Positions 20,188 through 30,659 of a DNA stretch of 64,000 nucleotides are shown in pieces. The stretch comes from Steinernema hermaphroditum (taxonomy: Eukaryota; Nematoda; Chromadorea; Rhabditida; Steinernematidae), in the NCBI GenBank assembly GCA_030435675.1, contig CM059621.1, positions 12,214,001 through 12,278,000 of the forward strand. The letters run 5' to 3'. Under the pieces are notes generated by a model. It did no database searches. It saw only the letters and a program-made list of their open reading frames with translations, and had not been told where the DNA came from. Every line of letters starts with the position of its first letter. Position 1 is the first letter of the stretch. Position numbers and translations under genes: made by a program.

Positions 20188-20728
20188 CTAAAGCAACTCA
20201 TTGAGCGCACCTTATGTGAACACAGATTCCATCGAAAACAACTTAACGTGGGGTTTAGGATACAATGCGCAACGAATAATTCACGACGCTTTATAAGAAG
20301 GGTTTTGCCAAGTATAAAAGTGAAGGACCAGCGGTTCATCTGGGTTACCACTGAGAAATGGGAAATAAACGGAAATTTGAGAGAGTATAGAATGGATGGA
20401 CATAAAAATTTAGTGAGCACAAGAAGCGTAAGCCCTCTATGCGAGAAATAAAGTTGTAAACTTGAGTACGAGAAGGAATGTTTTTGTTCTACTCTTTCAA
20501 TGGGCGCTCTGTTGACAAAAAGGAACGGACAATCAGCGCTTAGCCTAATGAAAATATCCTCCGTGGCAGGTGCTCATTTCATATTAGAGTTATGTCGCAT
20601 AACTTGGAACGAAAACTTTGTTGCCCACGCATTATTCAATCAAAAAATGTTTGAGGAATTTTTCAATTATAGATAAAAACAAAAACGGTTTAGATATTTA
20701 CGAAAAGCTGTAGACCGTGAAAGTTCGA

Positions 20729-20971
20729 TTAACTGCGCAGGCCTGCTACTAGAACGCGCCAAACAATCTCTGACGCCGCCATTATATGCAATTTGTAGTG
20801 CAATAGTCCATAACCGATCTCGTTCTGTTGGCATTGTCTTAGTCTTGAATCATTAATGACAAAAAGGATAACGAGAATGGTCGTGGCAAAACAAAAGGAA
20901 GTACGAACGGCAATGGCGATAACAAGTAGGTAACGATATTGTGGTTGCCGATAGGCAGTGTCAGGTGGCAA
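20729..20971 (-). pseudogene. Sre-type chemoreceptor N-terminal fragment
   Basis: The minus-strand frame contains a transmembrane-like stretch (VRTSFCFATTILVILFVIND), then GLLHYKLHIMAASEIVWRVL and a stop at 20729. The segment LLHYKLHI aligns with LLHYNLKI of receptor F at the start of TM2, and the spacing to the preceding helix agrees. No start exon or downstream exons (DRY-like ER..AT, YQ.TEN) are found nearby, so this is a truncated relic or a wrongly isolated exon. Identification rests on one helix and one short motif. Confidence 0.4.
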
Positions 20972-21799
20972 CGCTCGGATTTGGATATGATGTTCGTTGC
21001 TGACGTTGCTGTGATCTTTTTAAAAAGTTCGCAACCACAGCTACAGTAAGCTGCAAGAAGAAGCAGACTCCCGAAACGACTTCTGAAATACTTACACCAT
21101 TTATCCTCCCTAATCAACGGCATTAAGCAGGAAGGTCAATAAATACCTCACGATTTACACGATTTACACGATTTATCTTCCCGAATCAACGGCTTACGCC
21201 GTGCAGGACAACTAAACAACTCAACCAAAAATAAAAGATCGTGATTTCTTCCGACTCTGACTCGCAAAACATACGCTACGATCTTTCTGATGTGGGCGAA
21301 ATCGATGGTACAAGTGTGTACAATAAAGGAGCGAACGTAGTAATTTAAACGTAGTGATGTCTGCCTCAAATCGGTTTATATTATAGTCAGCTCGCGCTGC
21401 ACTCTATACTACAATTCATATTCGATAGTAAGCCCGCATATGTGGTAGCGATCGGTCTGGTCCTCCGTTCGCTTTTTTCGAAATGAATTGAGTGAACGGT
21501 CGTTCTTGACCATCGTTCTTCGCGGCTCCCAGAAAAGCTACGGTCGTAGATAAAACTCACAGTCTCACTTAAAAGGCAGTCGCCCGCCTCCACCCGTGGA
21601 TTATGTGAGGAAATTTGATTTCGAATGAGTTGACGTTGAGTACGATACGATGAACGTGGAGTTACGGACAAAATAAACGATGAAAAAGACAAACGAGACG
21701 AACAGATGCCTCTATTTAGAGCAGTAGACCCCCCCCTCCTGGCGTCTACATAGCCTGAATAGACGAACTGTTAAGGAATTCTTAAATGTGCACAGAACT

Positions 21800-22125
21800 G
21801 AGTACTAGTGGAATCCGATTATATGCAAATTCCGGAGGTGGGAACGTTGCGCACATTGTCGTTGAATACAGTACTCCTTAGGTTCAAATTTAAGTTGCCC
21901 ACATTACTGGGAAATGCGCAAAGGGTTCACCCTTCTGGTTGGCTTTAAATCTATGAAAGAGACAAACGAGCGGAGATTAAGAGATCTCTGTCTCTGAGTA
22001 CTAATTGAATCCGATTATATAAAAATTCTGCAGATGGGAACTTTCCACGTATCGGCGTTGAGTACAGTACTCCATAGATTCAAAATTAAGTTGCCCGCAT
22101 TACTGGGAAGTGCTCAAAGCTACTA
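21800..22125 (+). repeat. Tandem duplication, unit about 195 bp
   Basis: Segments about 21801-21920 and 21996-22120 share a string of blocks in the same order: GAGTACTA, GAATCCGATTATAT, TGGGAAC, GTTGAATACAGTACTCC (GTTGAGTACAGTACTCC), AAGTTGCCC and CATTACTGGGAA. Both are followed by GGTTGGCTT and a TCTATRA stretch. No coding frame is conserved between them. Confidence 0.7.
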
Positions 22126-23620
22126 AGACATCAGGGCTCCGGGGTTTTTGGGTTGGCTTCAGATCTATAAGCATGGGTCCAAATGAATGCCTCATGCTCT
22201 CGGGTTTTTCACCAACGCCTCATGAGTGAATTCTGGATTTGGCTACAAGTCGAATGTAGACACATGGCCAAAAATAAAGATTAAACAGGCTTAGGCTTGT
22301 TCTTTAGATTTCTGTGCAGCTGGGATATCTCTTCTCTATTTCCATCCACCAATGCATCCGCATCACTTCTAGAGGTAGAAGTCTCGCTATAACTGTGCTC
22401 TACTCCGTTATGACTCATAACCAATGTGTTCAGTGTACTTTGGTGGTTGTCGATCGACGGTCAATAGGGAAAACCGTAAACAAGGGATTACCTGGTTATA
22501 TGGTTATTCGGGCGTGTACTGAATCCGCAATTAGCGAGTTTAGCATGGAGAATACCCGTGATCAAATATGCGTTAAATGTGTTTTGTTGTGTATCAGTGA
22601 TCAAGTGATCTAACTGAGTACTTGCAAGTGCGGAAATGACTTTCTTCGCATTTTCGGAAATTATATTTTTCATGCGACATTTTGTAAAACAACGGAGGTT
22701 GACGCACCAGTGGAAAAGTTTCCATGAAAAGCAGTTTTCGCATTCTTTTGAAAAGCCATCAATGTGATATAAATGCGTGAACGAAAATAAACGAAAAGAG
22801 GTCGATGCTGTCAAACTATCCAATTAAAAAATACCTGAATACAATCCACAATAAAATACAATTCACAGTAACACGTCATTGGCCATAATAGTTCTGTTCT
22901 TAAACAAAGCAGTTCTTAAAAAACAAAATCGGAACTCTTTGAAGTCCACTAGCGTTTCGCAATTTCTCAGTCTCCATAGTGACATAAAAGTCCATTTATT
23001 CTTATAGTTCATAGAGAACATGGAGGAAATATTTGTCTGGCATTTAAAATTTAATCAAAAGTTAAAATCTGAGAAAAACAAATGAAAAACAAAACAGCGT
23101 TCTATTCTTTTTGTCCGTAGAGGACAGGTGAAAATGACGTAAGATATTTATGGATTGATGAATCGGTTAAAAATCGTTAAAAAGATGTTGTATGATGAAC
23201 ATATAGTCGACATTTCATCGGGTGTGCCCCTATCGCTGTGTTCTTCATCAACATGAGCTAATCTCAAAAAGATGGATTTTTCAAATCACCGTGTTCTGTT
23301 AACTCCACACGATTTTTTTAAACACGATTTTATTTCGTGAATCAAAGGCATTGCGCCTTGCACGACACCGAAAACAGAGGATGTCTGGCAGACGACTTCA
23401 TCGCTAGCGTGGCGTTGATGTCGAACTGGTGGGTGGCGGAGCGCTTCATGGGCCTTCTGGTAATCAGCAAATCTTCGGATTCAGGAGCGGAATGTTTGCG
23501 GCACAGCGCACGCTTCTGATCTCGAATCTGCTTCGGAGAGAGGAGTCCGTTGTCCGGGAGTTGCGTCTTCGATGGTGGTGGCGTCCTTAGAGCGTCGGCG
23601 TTCTTCAGTATGACATCTCA

Positions 23621-23770
23621 CGTGGCCGGATTCTTGACGTCGGACATGTTGTTGTCAACGGTGTTGGGACTACAGCTTCCGGGTGTCCCAATTCCCTCTG
23701 GAAGCTGGAAGAATTACAACTGCCACAGGGTCTGCCATCTGACCAACCAAACACTCAGAGAGTGACCGGA
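23621..23770 (+). repeat. Dispersed repeat R3, copy 1
   Basis: It matches 30412-30550 in direct orientation. Shared blocks include GGATTC, ACATGTTGTTGTCA (ACATCTTGTTGTCA), CTTCCGGGTGTCCCAATTCC, TCTGGA, GCCACA, TGACCAACC (AGACCGACC) and ACACTCAGAGA. No open frame is shared. Confidence 0.7.
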
Positions 23771-24216
23771 GGGACCGACCAAACTTGTCGGCATTCTTCC
23801 TTATATAGTTGGATTCTCAAAAAAGTAGAACTGCCATATTATTCTCATTTACAAGTTTGCCTCTCCATTTTGATTTGAGAGATTTATGTTTTAATACTCT
23901 TATAGCACTCTCTAAGCTTATACTAGCACTCTCGAGGTACCAATGGTAAACACCGTGAGCGAAATAAATGTGCTTTATGTAGTCAAATAATCATTACAAA
24001 AGCGACGTCCAACCCAATATAATACTGTGCACATAAAGATATCACGTGTGTCTGTATATGATTATGTGATGCACTGAACCCGATCGTTTGTAAATTGCCG
24101 TTATCTGATCATGCGACACATCATGCGATCAATCTATCTAACCGTAAAACTAAAGATGCTTTGTCTGCTCAATATTTATTCAGTCATCACTCATAGAGGA
24201 TTTTACACAAATGCTT

Positions 24217-24458
24217 TTAAGACACACACTTTCCTTTGAGGCATTTGATTGGAGCTTTGCAGTCACATCGATAGCAGTCACCTCCCTTCGGCACGAAGCA
24301 GCGACCGCCACGCTGAGGTCGCAAGAAGGCCGTTGGCTACAACAAGTATTATCGATTTAAGTCGATTTCACAAACGCCATTTTTACCTTTACTTCGGTGG
24401 CTGACACTAGAGCGGCAAGGCAGAGAAGGAGAATAAACCCGAGGCAGAGGGCACGCAT
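24217..24458 (-). CDS. Small secreted six-cysteine peptide
   Basis: Exons 24387-24458 and 24217-24336 are joined in phase 0 across a 50-nt GT-AG intron and encode 63 residues. A signal peptide (MRALCLGFILLLCLAALVSA) is followed by a mature chain of about 43 residues. Six Cys sit in its last half: GRC, GDC, YRC, DC, IKC and GKC, with a C-x2-C-x-C cluster. It is basic and glycine-bearing. The compact precursor and clean splice support a real gene, although each exon is too short to show as an open frame. I do not recognise the family; nematode antimicrobial peptides and other disulfide-rich secreted peptides look like this. No function is assigned. Confidence 0.65.
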
Positions 24459-25095
24459 AGCTCAAAAGAAAATTGCTGAAAGCGGCTGCATGATAACGGC
24501 GGGAGGATGACTAACGAAACGCGGCAGAACGGCGACGCGAGGAATGAATGGTTGAAAAAGGCCGGTTTATTTATACATCTGTCGCGAACGGAGAACACGT
24601 CACGGCGAACGGTGGAAGCCATTAAAACAAGATTGTCGCTGATCATTAGCGGTAACTCGAGTTTGAGGGTGTGAGGAAGTGAGGACGGGCAACCTTGAAA
24701 CGTGTGCTCTTGGAAAGTGAGAACAGCGACCATCGAGCGGTGGAAGATCGGAACCATTGCACAACTTCCGCAGAAAGGTAAACATTGCAAATAATGGGTG
24801 TCGAACAAACAGTTTGGCATCCCTGAGATCCTTGTTGGAAAAAGAAACCAAAGATCAAAAGTCGCCACAGAAGGACTTGTGTTTGAGGACGTGATCGGTC
24901 AAAGAGGAACGGTGAAGGGCCCTCTTATAGATAGGGTTAGGTACTAACGCGATAACCGATCATTGAGATATCTTCATAAATCGATTGAAAGTTATGAAAC
25001 AAGGGTTTTGTTGTCGATTTTTGAAAGTGTGATTTTTGGTGTGTACAAGGAAAACTGGAAGCATGTCCTGTTGAGGTGCAACTGGAATTTTCTAA
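24459..25095. other. Upstream region of the six-Cys peptide gene
   Basis: Minus-strand open frames (24407-24868) overlap the signal exon in another frame and look spurious. A TATA-like tract (TTATTTATAC, about 24567-24576) lies about 110 bp upstream of the peptide start. Nothing else is recognised. Confidence 0.4.
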
Positions 25096-25436
25096 TGCTA
25101 CGGCCACGAATGCTGCGTCGTGCGTCCTGCGTCGTGCGTTTTTTGGAGGGTGGCCACGATCGCAGCGTCGTGACGCAGCGTCCTGCGTCCTGCGTCGTGC
25201 GTCGCGCGTTTTTGCTGAGGTGGCCACGAATGCTGCGTCGTGCGGCAGCGTCGTGCGTCTTGCGTCGTGCGTTCTCTGCTCGCTGCGTTGCGTTCATGGC
25301 CACCCCCTTGCGTCATCCGATGCGTTCTAATGAACTACGGTGTATGTGTCACCAAAACCAGCCGTTATCATGGAAAGCTCAGTGCTTCCAACAATAACCA
25401 ACGATGGCCCGTGAAGTTGACCTCATCGGACAAAAA

Positions 25437-25562
25437 GGTGTTCGATATGCAGAAGAGAGACTTCCAGAAGAGGATGATGAGCGACCTGGTCACCAAGGAG
25501 GACGCGCTTCCCGAGGAGGTGATCGTCTTTTGGAAGTCCCCCTTCTGCATATCGAGCACGTT
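25437..25562. repeat. Imperfect inverted repeat inside the GCGTC element
   Basis: The left arm (about 25437-25480, TTCGATATGCAGAAGAGAGA then CTTCCAGAAGA) pairs with the right arm (about 25526-25562, TCTTTTGGAAGTCCCC then CTTCTGCATATCGA). The loop is about 45 bp. Both strands therefore translate to a similar MQK.DFQK stretch, which could mislead gene callers. Confidence 0.7.
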
Positions 25563-25745
25563 TCCCGAGGAGGCTCTCTGCCAATGCCGAAGCCCTCGAG
25601 GCGATCGTCGACTGGCTGCGGATGTACGAGGAGCAGGAGCCCTGCTCGGAGGAAATCCGCCAGATCCACCGTTTCAACCGGAAGGTCGCCAAAGAGGACA
25701 TAGAGCTCCTAGGTAAGCTGGAGCCTCGGCCGAAGCCGCCTACTA

Positions 25746-26064
25746 CAGGGTGTTCAGAAAGTTCTGCAACACAACAATGCGATGATTTTTGGAACATGAT
25801 GGAACAGCGATGATTTTGTCGGAAAACAAACTATACTACGTTATTCAGCGCGCAAAACTGCACGCATATAGCGTGGATATCATCCGAAGTAGCCACCGGC
25901 CCTTCAGACCCTCTACTCCAAAATGTAATTGCGCAGTTCATACAGTGAATAAGGGGTAAAAAGGACTGGAAAATATAAATACATCGTTTAAAGTTCCCAG
26001 AGATGTGCATGAAATTGCTAAAATCCAACATTTCGATGCGTCGCAGAATTTTCTGAACACCCTG
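25746..26064. mobile_element. Mariner-type MITE, 319 bp, nested
   Basis: The ends read CAGGGTGTTCAGAAAGTTCT (left) and, reverse-complemented, CAGGGTGTTCAGAAAATTCT (right). They abut TA at 25744-25745 and 26065-26066. There is no transposase. Its termini resemble those of the MITE at 44634-44946 (CAG(A/G)GTGC(A/G)CAGAAA), so the two probably depend on related transposases. It interrupts the larger GCGTC element and therefore inserted later. Confidence 0.8.
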
Positions 26065-26339
26065 TACTTCGAGATGCCGGCCTACATACACATGTGTCCA
26101 CTCCAAAGTAGCGCACCAAGCATACAACTGATTGGGAGGATGTTAAAAACCCCTGGGGTATTACGGTAGCATCAAGGCATATGCCAATCTGGCCTTCGTA
26201 GTTGGACCACCCATGAAAAAAACGCACGACGCAGGACGCACGATGCATGACGCAGCGTTCGTGGCCACCCTCCAAAAAACGCACGACGCACGACGCAGGA
26301 CGCACGACGCACGACGCAGCATTCGTGGCCGTAGCATAA

Positions 26340-27202
26340 ACTGGCTCTGAACGAACTTAGAGACACTTATTGTCGCGACAAATGTGTCTGCGACCTTCTT
26401 TGAGCCTCATTTCTGTTGATTGTTATGTTAATTGCAAAGCATTACAGTGCTAACTGTCTCTGATCCAGCAGCAAGTCATCGGAAGACGCATCCACCACGG
26501 CTGCAAGAAGATCGCGTCGAAACGTCTCCTTGCAGTTTTTACATGATCTTCAACATCAAGCAAAAAGTACAACGAGACAAAATCCGAAGTTTACCAGTCT
26601 ACGCCTTGGTCTCGACACGAAGAATCTTTCAAGCGCAGAACTTTCGAAAACATCCACCGTAGCTGCGCGGACGGACTGCAAACGATTGGAACGCGAAGCC
26701 GTTGAGTTAGAACCAAGAGCCGCTGTGCAGGGAACAAAGACGCGTGACTGCGAAGAACGTCGCGAAGAACTTGGACCATTGTGATTCTGTGTATGCAGAA
26801 GGTCTTGTATTTGGTTGTGATTTGCATCTGCTTGTAACGTTGCTTGGTGACAGTAAACAGTTATCTGTACACCTCTCGTGTCTCTTTGTGGGTGAACATA
26901 GTCGTGTTGCGTACCACTATCTGCTTTGATCCTCATCGTCATCCGGGACGAACGATCACTGCTTTCTCGCGGAACTTAGGCCGACAACATTCGGGTTGTC
27001 GCGATCTAAGTCGGTATTGTACTGCAGTCTTGTGGATTTACCGCGTGGAGACAGGGTTTGCGTACTTAGCGTGGCTTTGCGCATCTCGTTGTTTTGGGCG
27101 AGCATTCACTGCAGTTTGAGCGACCGCTTGCGTGGAACTTATAAAGAGAGTCAGAGCGGAGGAGCCATTCTCCTGCATCGACCCTTTTTCCACACTTATA
27201 AA
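26340..27202. other. Intergenic
   Basis: I see no supported gene; several open frames run on both strands without motifs. Near the right edge a TATA-like CTTATAAAG at about 27138-27146 precedes the next candidate ORF by about 60 bp. Confidence 0.35.
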
Positions 27203-27643
27203 ATGATTATCACTATCATTGGAGTGTCAGAACTACTTCTGTTCAGAACGCTGTACATCAATACCTCTCCTTGTGCATGTTTGAATCGTGATCAAACTTG
27301 GAATTTAGAAATTGAATACCGACCATTTACAGTTTGCAGCTGCTGTTCTGGCATTGAGACCGAAACGTTGAATCATGACGGCTTAGTTGGAAAACTGCAA
27401 GTCTACCATAAATGCGGATGCGCCAATATTCGCGCGTATAATGGATGTATGCAGATTAACACCTGCCAGGCGTCAAGCCGAAAATTCTTTACAGTGGAAC
27501 CGCTCTTTCCTTTTCTGATCAACAACTTGTTCGACGTTTTGATCACAACCATCAGAATCTTTCGTAATAGGAAGTCCGTGGAAGTTATTTATAAACGATG
27601 GATACACTCAAAGATGAAACCCAAGGAAGATCCGTTTCAATGA
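27203..27643 (+). CDS. Candidate single-exon Cys-rich protein, unknown function
   Basis: The open frame from the ATG at 27203 encodes 146 residues. The N-terminus (MIITIIGVSELLLF) could be a weak signal or membrane anchor. The middle is Cys-rich (CAC, CSCC, KCGC, GCMQINTC). A hydrophobic stretch (FPFLINNLFDVLITTIRIF) lies near a basic C-terminus. The frame is open further upstream to 26996, but a TATA-like box at about 27138-27146 favours the later ATG. I recognise no family. It lacks introns, unlike every other gene here, so a chance frame or a relic is possible. Confidence 0.35.
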   Translation: MIITIIGVSELLLFRTLYINTSPCACLNRDQTWNLEIEYRPFTVCSCCSGIETETLNHDGLVGKLQVYHKCGCANIRAYNGCMQINTCQASSRKFFTVEPLFPFLINNLFDVLITTIRIFRNRKSVEVIYKRWIHSKMKPKEDPFQ

Positions 27644-27841
27644 CTCGGCATAAAATTCCCTCAGGGAGAGGTCTGCGTTACTTCGTTTTACCTACTCAGT
27701 AAGTGCACGACTAATCGTCTCACAAACTCTACCAGGAACGTTTATGTTTGATCCACTTAATATGCATTCATCGAAGTGAAAACATTAATTTGGCAACTTT
27801 ATGATAATTACAGATACGTTCACTCTCAAACGCATCATTGT

Positions 27842-29439
27842 TCATCTTCGCTTGCTCTTGTCCTTTGATTGGACCTTCGGATTTGAACGGAAAAGTTCAT
27901 TCATCTGATTGAAGTAGTCCGCAGTGGTCTCTTTTCCCTGCACTACGAGCGTTTTCTGCTTCCGCACGAAGTAGCTCAAAATGCGATAAATGAAAATATA
28001 GGGATAGAATGTGATGAAGCCCAACATCTCGTTGACACACATGTACACTTCGATTTGACTTTGGTTCCAGATGGCATTCTAAACTTGTTCTTTCGAATCA
28101 GCACGAAAGCGATCGACTTACGACAAAAATAATGAATCCACCGTAACTGGCAGTGTACAGAATGAAGTGGAACCAACAAACGGGAAGCATGAGACGGGCG
28201 ACTTTGCGATTCTCGTCGATTTGGTACTTTTCGGCGAGACTCTTCGTGATCTGAGTGACGCGTTTCTCGTGTATGTTGATCTTGTTCTTCTCTCGGCTAT
28301 TGAGCAAGTAGGTGAGGTTGTAGAAGAGGAGGCTGAATCCCTCGAAGGAGACGATGTAGTAGATGAAGGACTGAAGCAAGCGATGAACGGAAGTCCAAAG
28401 AATGGCACATACCGATATTCGGTGGGCATTGAATTCGTTGGCTTGAGTAAAGAATTCGGTCATGTCATCCCATTGGGCATCATATCCCATGTAGATGTAG
28501 GTGTAGCAGAAGCAAAAGGTCAAGATGATGGCTGTGGAGATCACGAAGACCGTTTTCGATGTTTTGTGTGCGTAGTCCTTTCGGAATGTGGCCATGATTC
28601 GTTCGAGAGAAAGAAAAACGAAAGTGAGCGTCTGTCCCATGACGCCAAACATGTAACCCTGTCGGATGACGAAGGTGAGCCAAAAGGGGAGCAGGTATTC
28701 ACATCTTTGTTCGTGAACAACATTGAGCCTATATATAGAAATCTAATAAAGGAAACTGTTGACGCAACTTGCCTGGCGAAGTCAATGGAGTTGGTAATTC
28801 CGATGAAAACGATTACGTGGCCGATGTAGTAAACATGCAGATGGAGAGCGCGCTGGACGTTTTTATGAAGGGCTGAGAATTTCTGGGTTCTCTTAAACAG
28901 AAAGAGCTGAATGGCGACTCAAGATAGATCAGGGGTATTACTACAATTCTACATAGTTCTAATGCCTAGATATTTCGACTAGAACTTGAAAAAACGACGC
29001 CTGAGATACGGCGTAATCTTTGACGGGCTGACTGAAAAGCCTTGTCTAGTTAGCAATTGGGCGACCCATTGAACACTAGGATTACATTTACAGTGTCCCA
29101 CCTTAAATATACCAAACCGGTTCCAACTATAATCAAGGTTGAGAATTTCTGAGTTCTCTAAGGCAAGAAAAGCTCGCTGACGGCGCGAGATAATTATAAC
29201 CGATTTATTTTGAACGGCTAAGTTAAAGTTTGTACAATTCTGTCCAGTTATGGTTGAAAATCCAGACGTTTGAGTCCAGTTAAACACAAATTTGTATATT
29301 TTTGACTTACCACCGTCTTGTAGTATCCCCATAATAGCGTGGTAAGGGCGATAATATTGACTCCTATCTTACATCCGAGAACCGTCTTGTAGGCCGTACT
29401 TTGAGATAGTAGCAAAGCGTTATCGCAGCTTTGTGCCAT
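27842..29439 (-). CDS. Seven-transmembrane chemoreceptor, Sra superfamily (Srab/Sra-like), receptor C
   Basis: Five exons (29311-29439, 28773-28906, 28413-28728, 28122-28370, 27842-28078) encode 354 residues. Marks are CEYLLPFWLTF before TM3, LSLERIMATFRKDYAH, LAEKYQIDENRKV before TM6 and a tail YFNQMNELFRSNP shared with receptors E and F2. Intron 2 (28729-28772) has a GC donor in the perfect context CCAG|GCAAGT. Intron 3 (28371-28412, 42 nt) is a multiple of three with no stop, so the exons around it form one open frame; homologs splice here. It lacks the TM4 intron of receptors A, B, E and F2. The ATG follows TTTCAG directly. Intron 1 is 404 nt. Confidence 0.88.
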
Positions 29440-30411
29440 CTGAAACGACACAACGTACAATTCTACAGAACAATGCTCTTATTCGACAGAACAATGCTCT
29501 TATTCAGTAGGGCACCTTCAACTCTGATTTCACACTTCGTGTGGTAGGGCGATGAGCTCAGAAAGATACTTAAAAAAAGTACAATTCCATCAAAAACAGT
29601 TTATAGTCACGTCCTTTCAAGGAACACTTATCCACCAAAGGATCCTTAAGTCCGCTATTGTCTCAGAAGGGCAGTGCATCTTCAAGCATCATACCTTCGC
29701 ACGGAAGAGGTTCGCCAGCTTGTCGTCCATAGTTGTTGCGGCGCAGCTATGCAGTGAACTAACGAATACAAGCTTTTTTGCTGATTTACGACGCTAGCTG
29801 TCCGGCAGCCGAGTGCCCGACCATGAAAAACAGATGGCGGGAATGAAACTAGCCATAGAAGGAAAGTAATAACAAAGAGGTGTGGGAATCTCTACGTCCA
29901 AATGAGTAACACCTTGTGGGAAGGTTAATGTTTTAAAATACTGGTTTTGATGTTTTTAATTTCCTTTTGCGGCAGATGTTAATTTGTTTAGAGCGTCCCC
30001 AATTTTCTACCACTTAACAAAGATCATTTCACGCTGTACTGAAAACAGTCCGAGAAGTACACTCACCGATGAAGAAACTAATTTGAAATAGTCGGTGATG
30101 TCCGAAGGAAGTTTTAAGGAAAGTCGTATCGAAAAGGACTGCAAACCGGCCGATGTTGCAATCCTTGACGTGAGAGAATCAAGCAGGAATCTGCATCTGT
30201 TACGTATGACGTTCAAAATTACGCGTGCCACGTTGCCTTCCGGAAAAAAAAATTCGTCGGGGTGTGGGAAAGTCAAAGTGTACACGCCCTTGCTTAATGA
30301 ACATTGAGTTGTGGGAGAACTTCTAACATTTGTGCCACAAGTGCAGGCAGAGATCACTACAACAAGTGATCTATCGAAGGGAATCCGTCTACCTTGACGT
30401 TGTTCTCACGC

Positions 30412-30550
30412 AGCGGGATTCCTAGCGTCGAACATCTTGTTGTCAGCGGTGGTGGAACTACGGCTTCCGGGTGTCCCAATTCCTTCTGGAGGCCGGAAGA
30501 CTCACACGTGCCACATGGCTTGCCATCAGACCGACCGGACACTCAGAGAC
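30412..30550 (+). repeat. Dispersed repeat R3, copy 2
   Basis: Direct match to 23621-23770, including CTTCCGGGTGTCCCAATTCC and the closing ACACTCAGAGA. Confidence 0.7.
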
Positions 30551-30659
30551 GCCGTAACGGGGACAAAATGTAGTGAATAGGAAATTGCTCGTGGACGGTA
30601 CTATCTGTGCATGTGTATCGTTCTGTTCCGGCAAAGTTTACCTTCTCCTGGGAATCTAC

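Larger units (their letters stand above)
20188..24216. other. Long gene-poor, repeat-bearing stretch
   Basis: No complete gene is supported. It contains a receptor fragment (20729-20971), a short tandem of ACGATTTAC (about 21151-21174), a hairpin repeat (21183-21205), a tandem duplication (21800-22125), a second hairpin repeat (23335-23365) and one copy of repeat R3 (23621-23770). The remainder, including 22130-23330 and 23780-24200, shows nothing recognised. Confidence 0.5.
25096..26336. mobile_element. 1.24-kb inverted-repeat element with GCGTC iterons, TAA-flanked
   Basis: Both ends read TGCTACGGCCACGAATGCTG inward, followed by many GCGTCGT/GCGTCCT units and TTTTTTGGAGGGTGGCCACGA. The left arm spans about 25096-25310 and the right arm 26215-26336. 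The flanking trinucleotide is TAA on both sides (25093-25095 and 26337-26339), consistent with a 3-bp target duplication. No transposase is visible. The interior (about 25380-25740) is GC-rich and coding-like: a frame from about 25574 to a GTAAG donor at 25713 includes AIVDWLRMYEEQEPCSEEIR. A MITE (25746-26064) is nested inside. The superfamily is uncertain; a 3-bp TAA target would suit PIF/Harbinger, but the termini are not typical. Confidence 0.7.

Noticed and set aside
24407..24868. 153-codon minus-strand ORF
   Set aside because: It overlaps the signal exon and promoter of the six-Cys peptide gene in another frame and has no motif.
25096..25290. CRISPR-like repeat array
   Set aside because: The units are 5-7 bp, contiguous and without unique spacers, and the sequence is eukaryotic.
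25076..25330. Long overlapping ORFs on both strands with CVLRRA/VRRA repeats
   Set aside because: They come from the GCGTC iterons of the inverted-repeat element, which are open in several frames.
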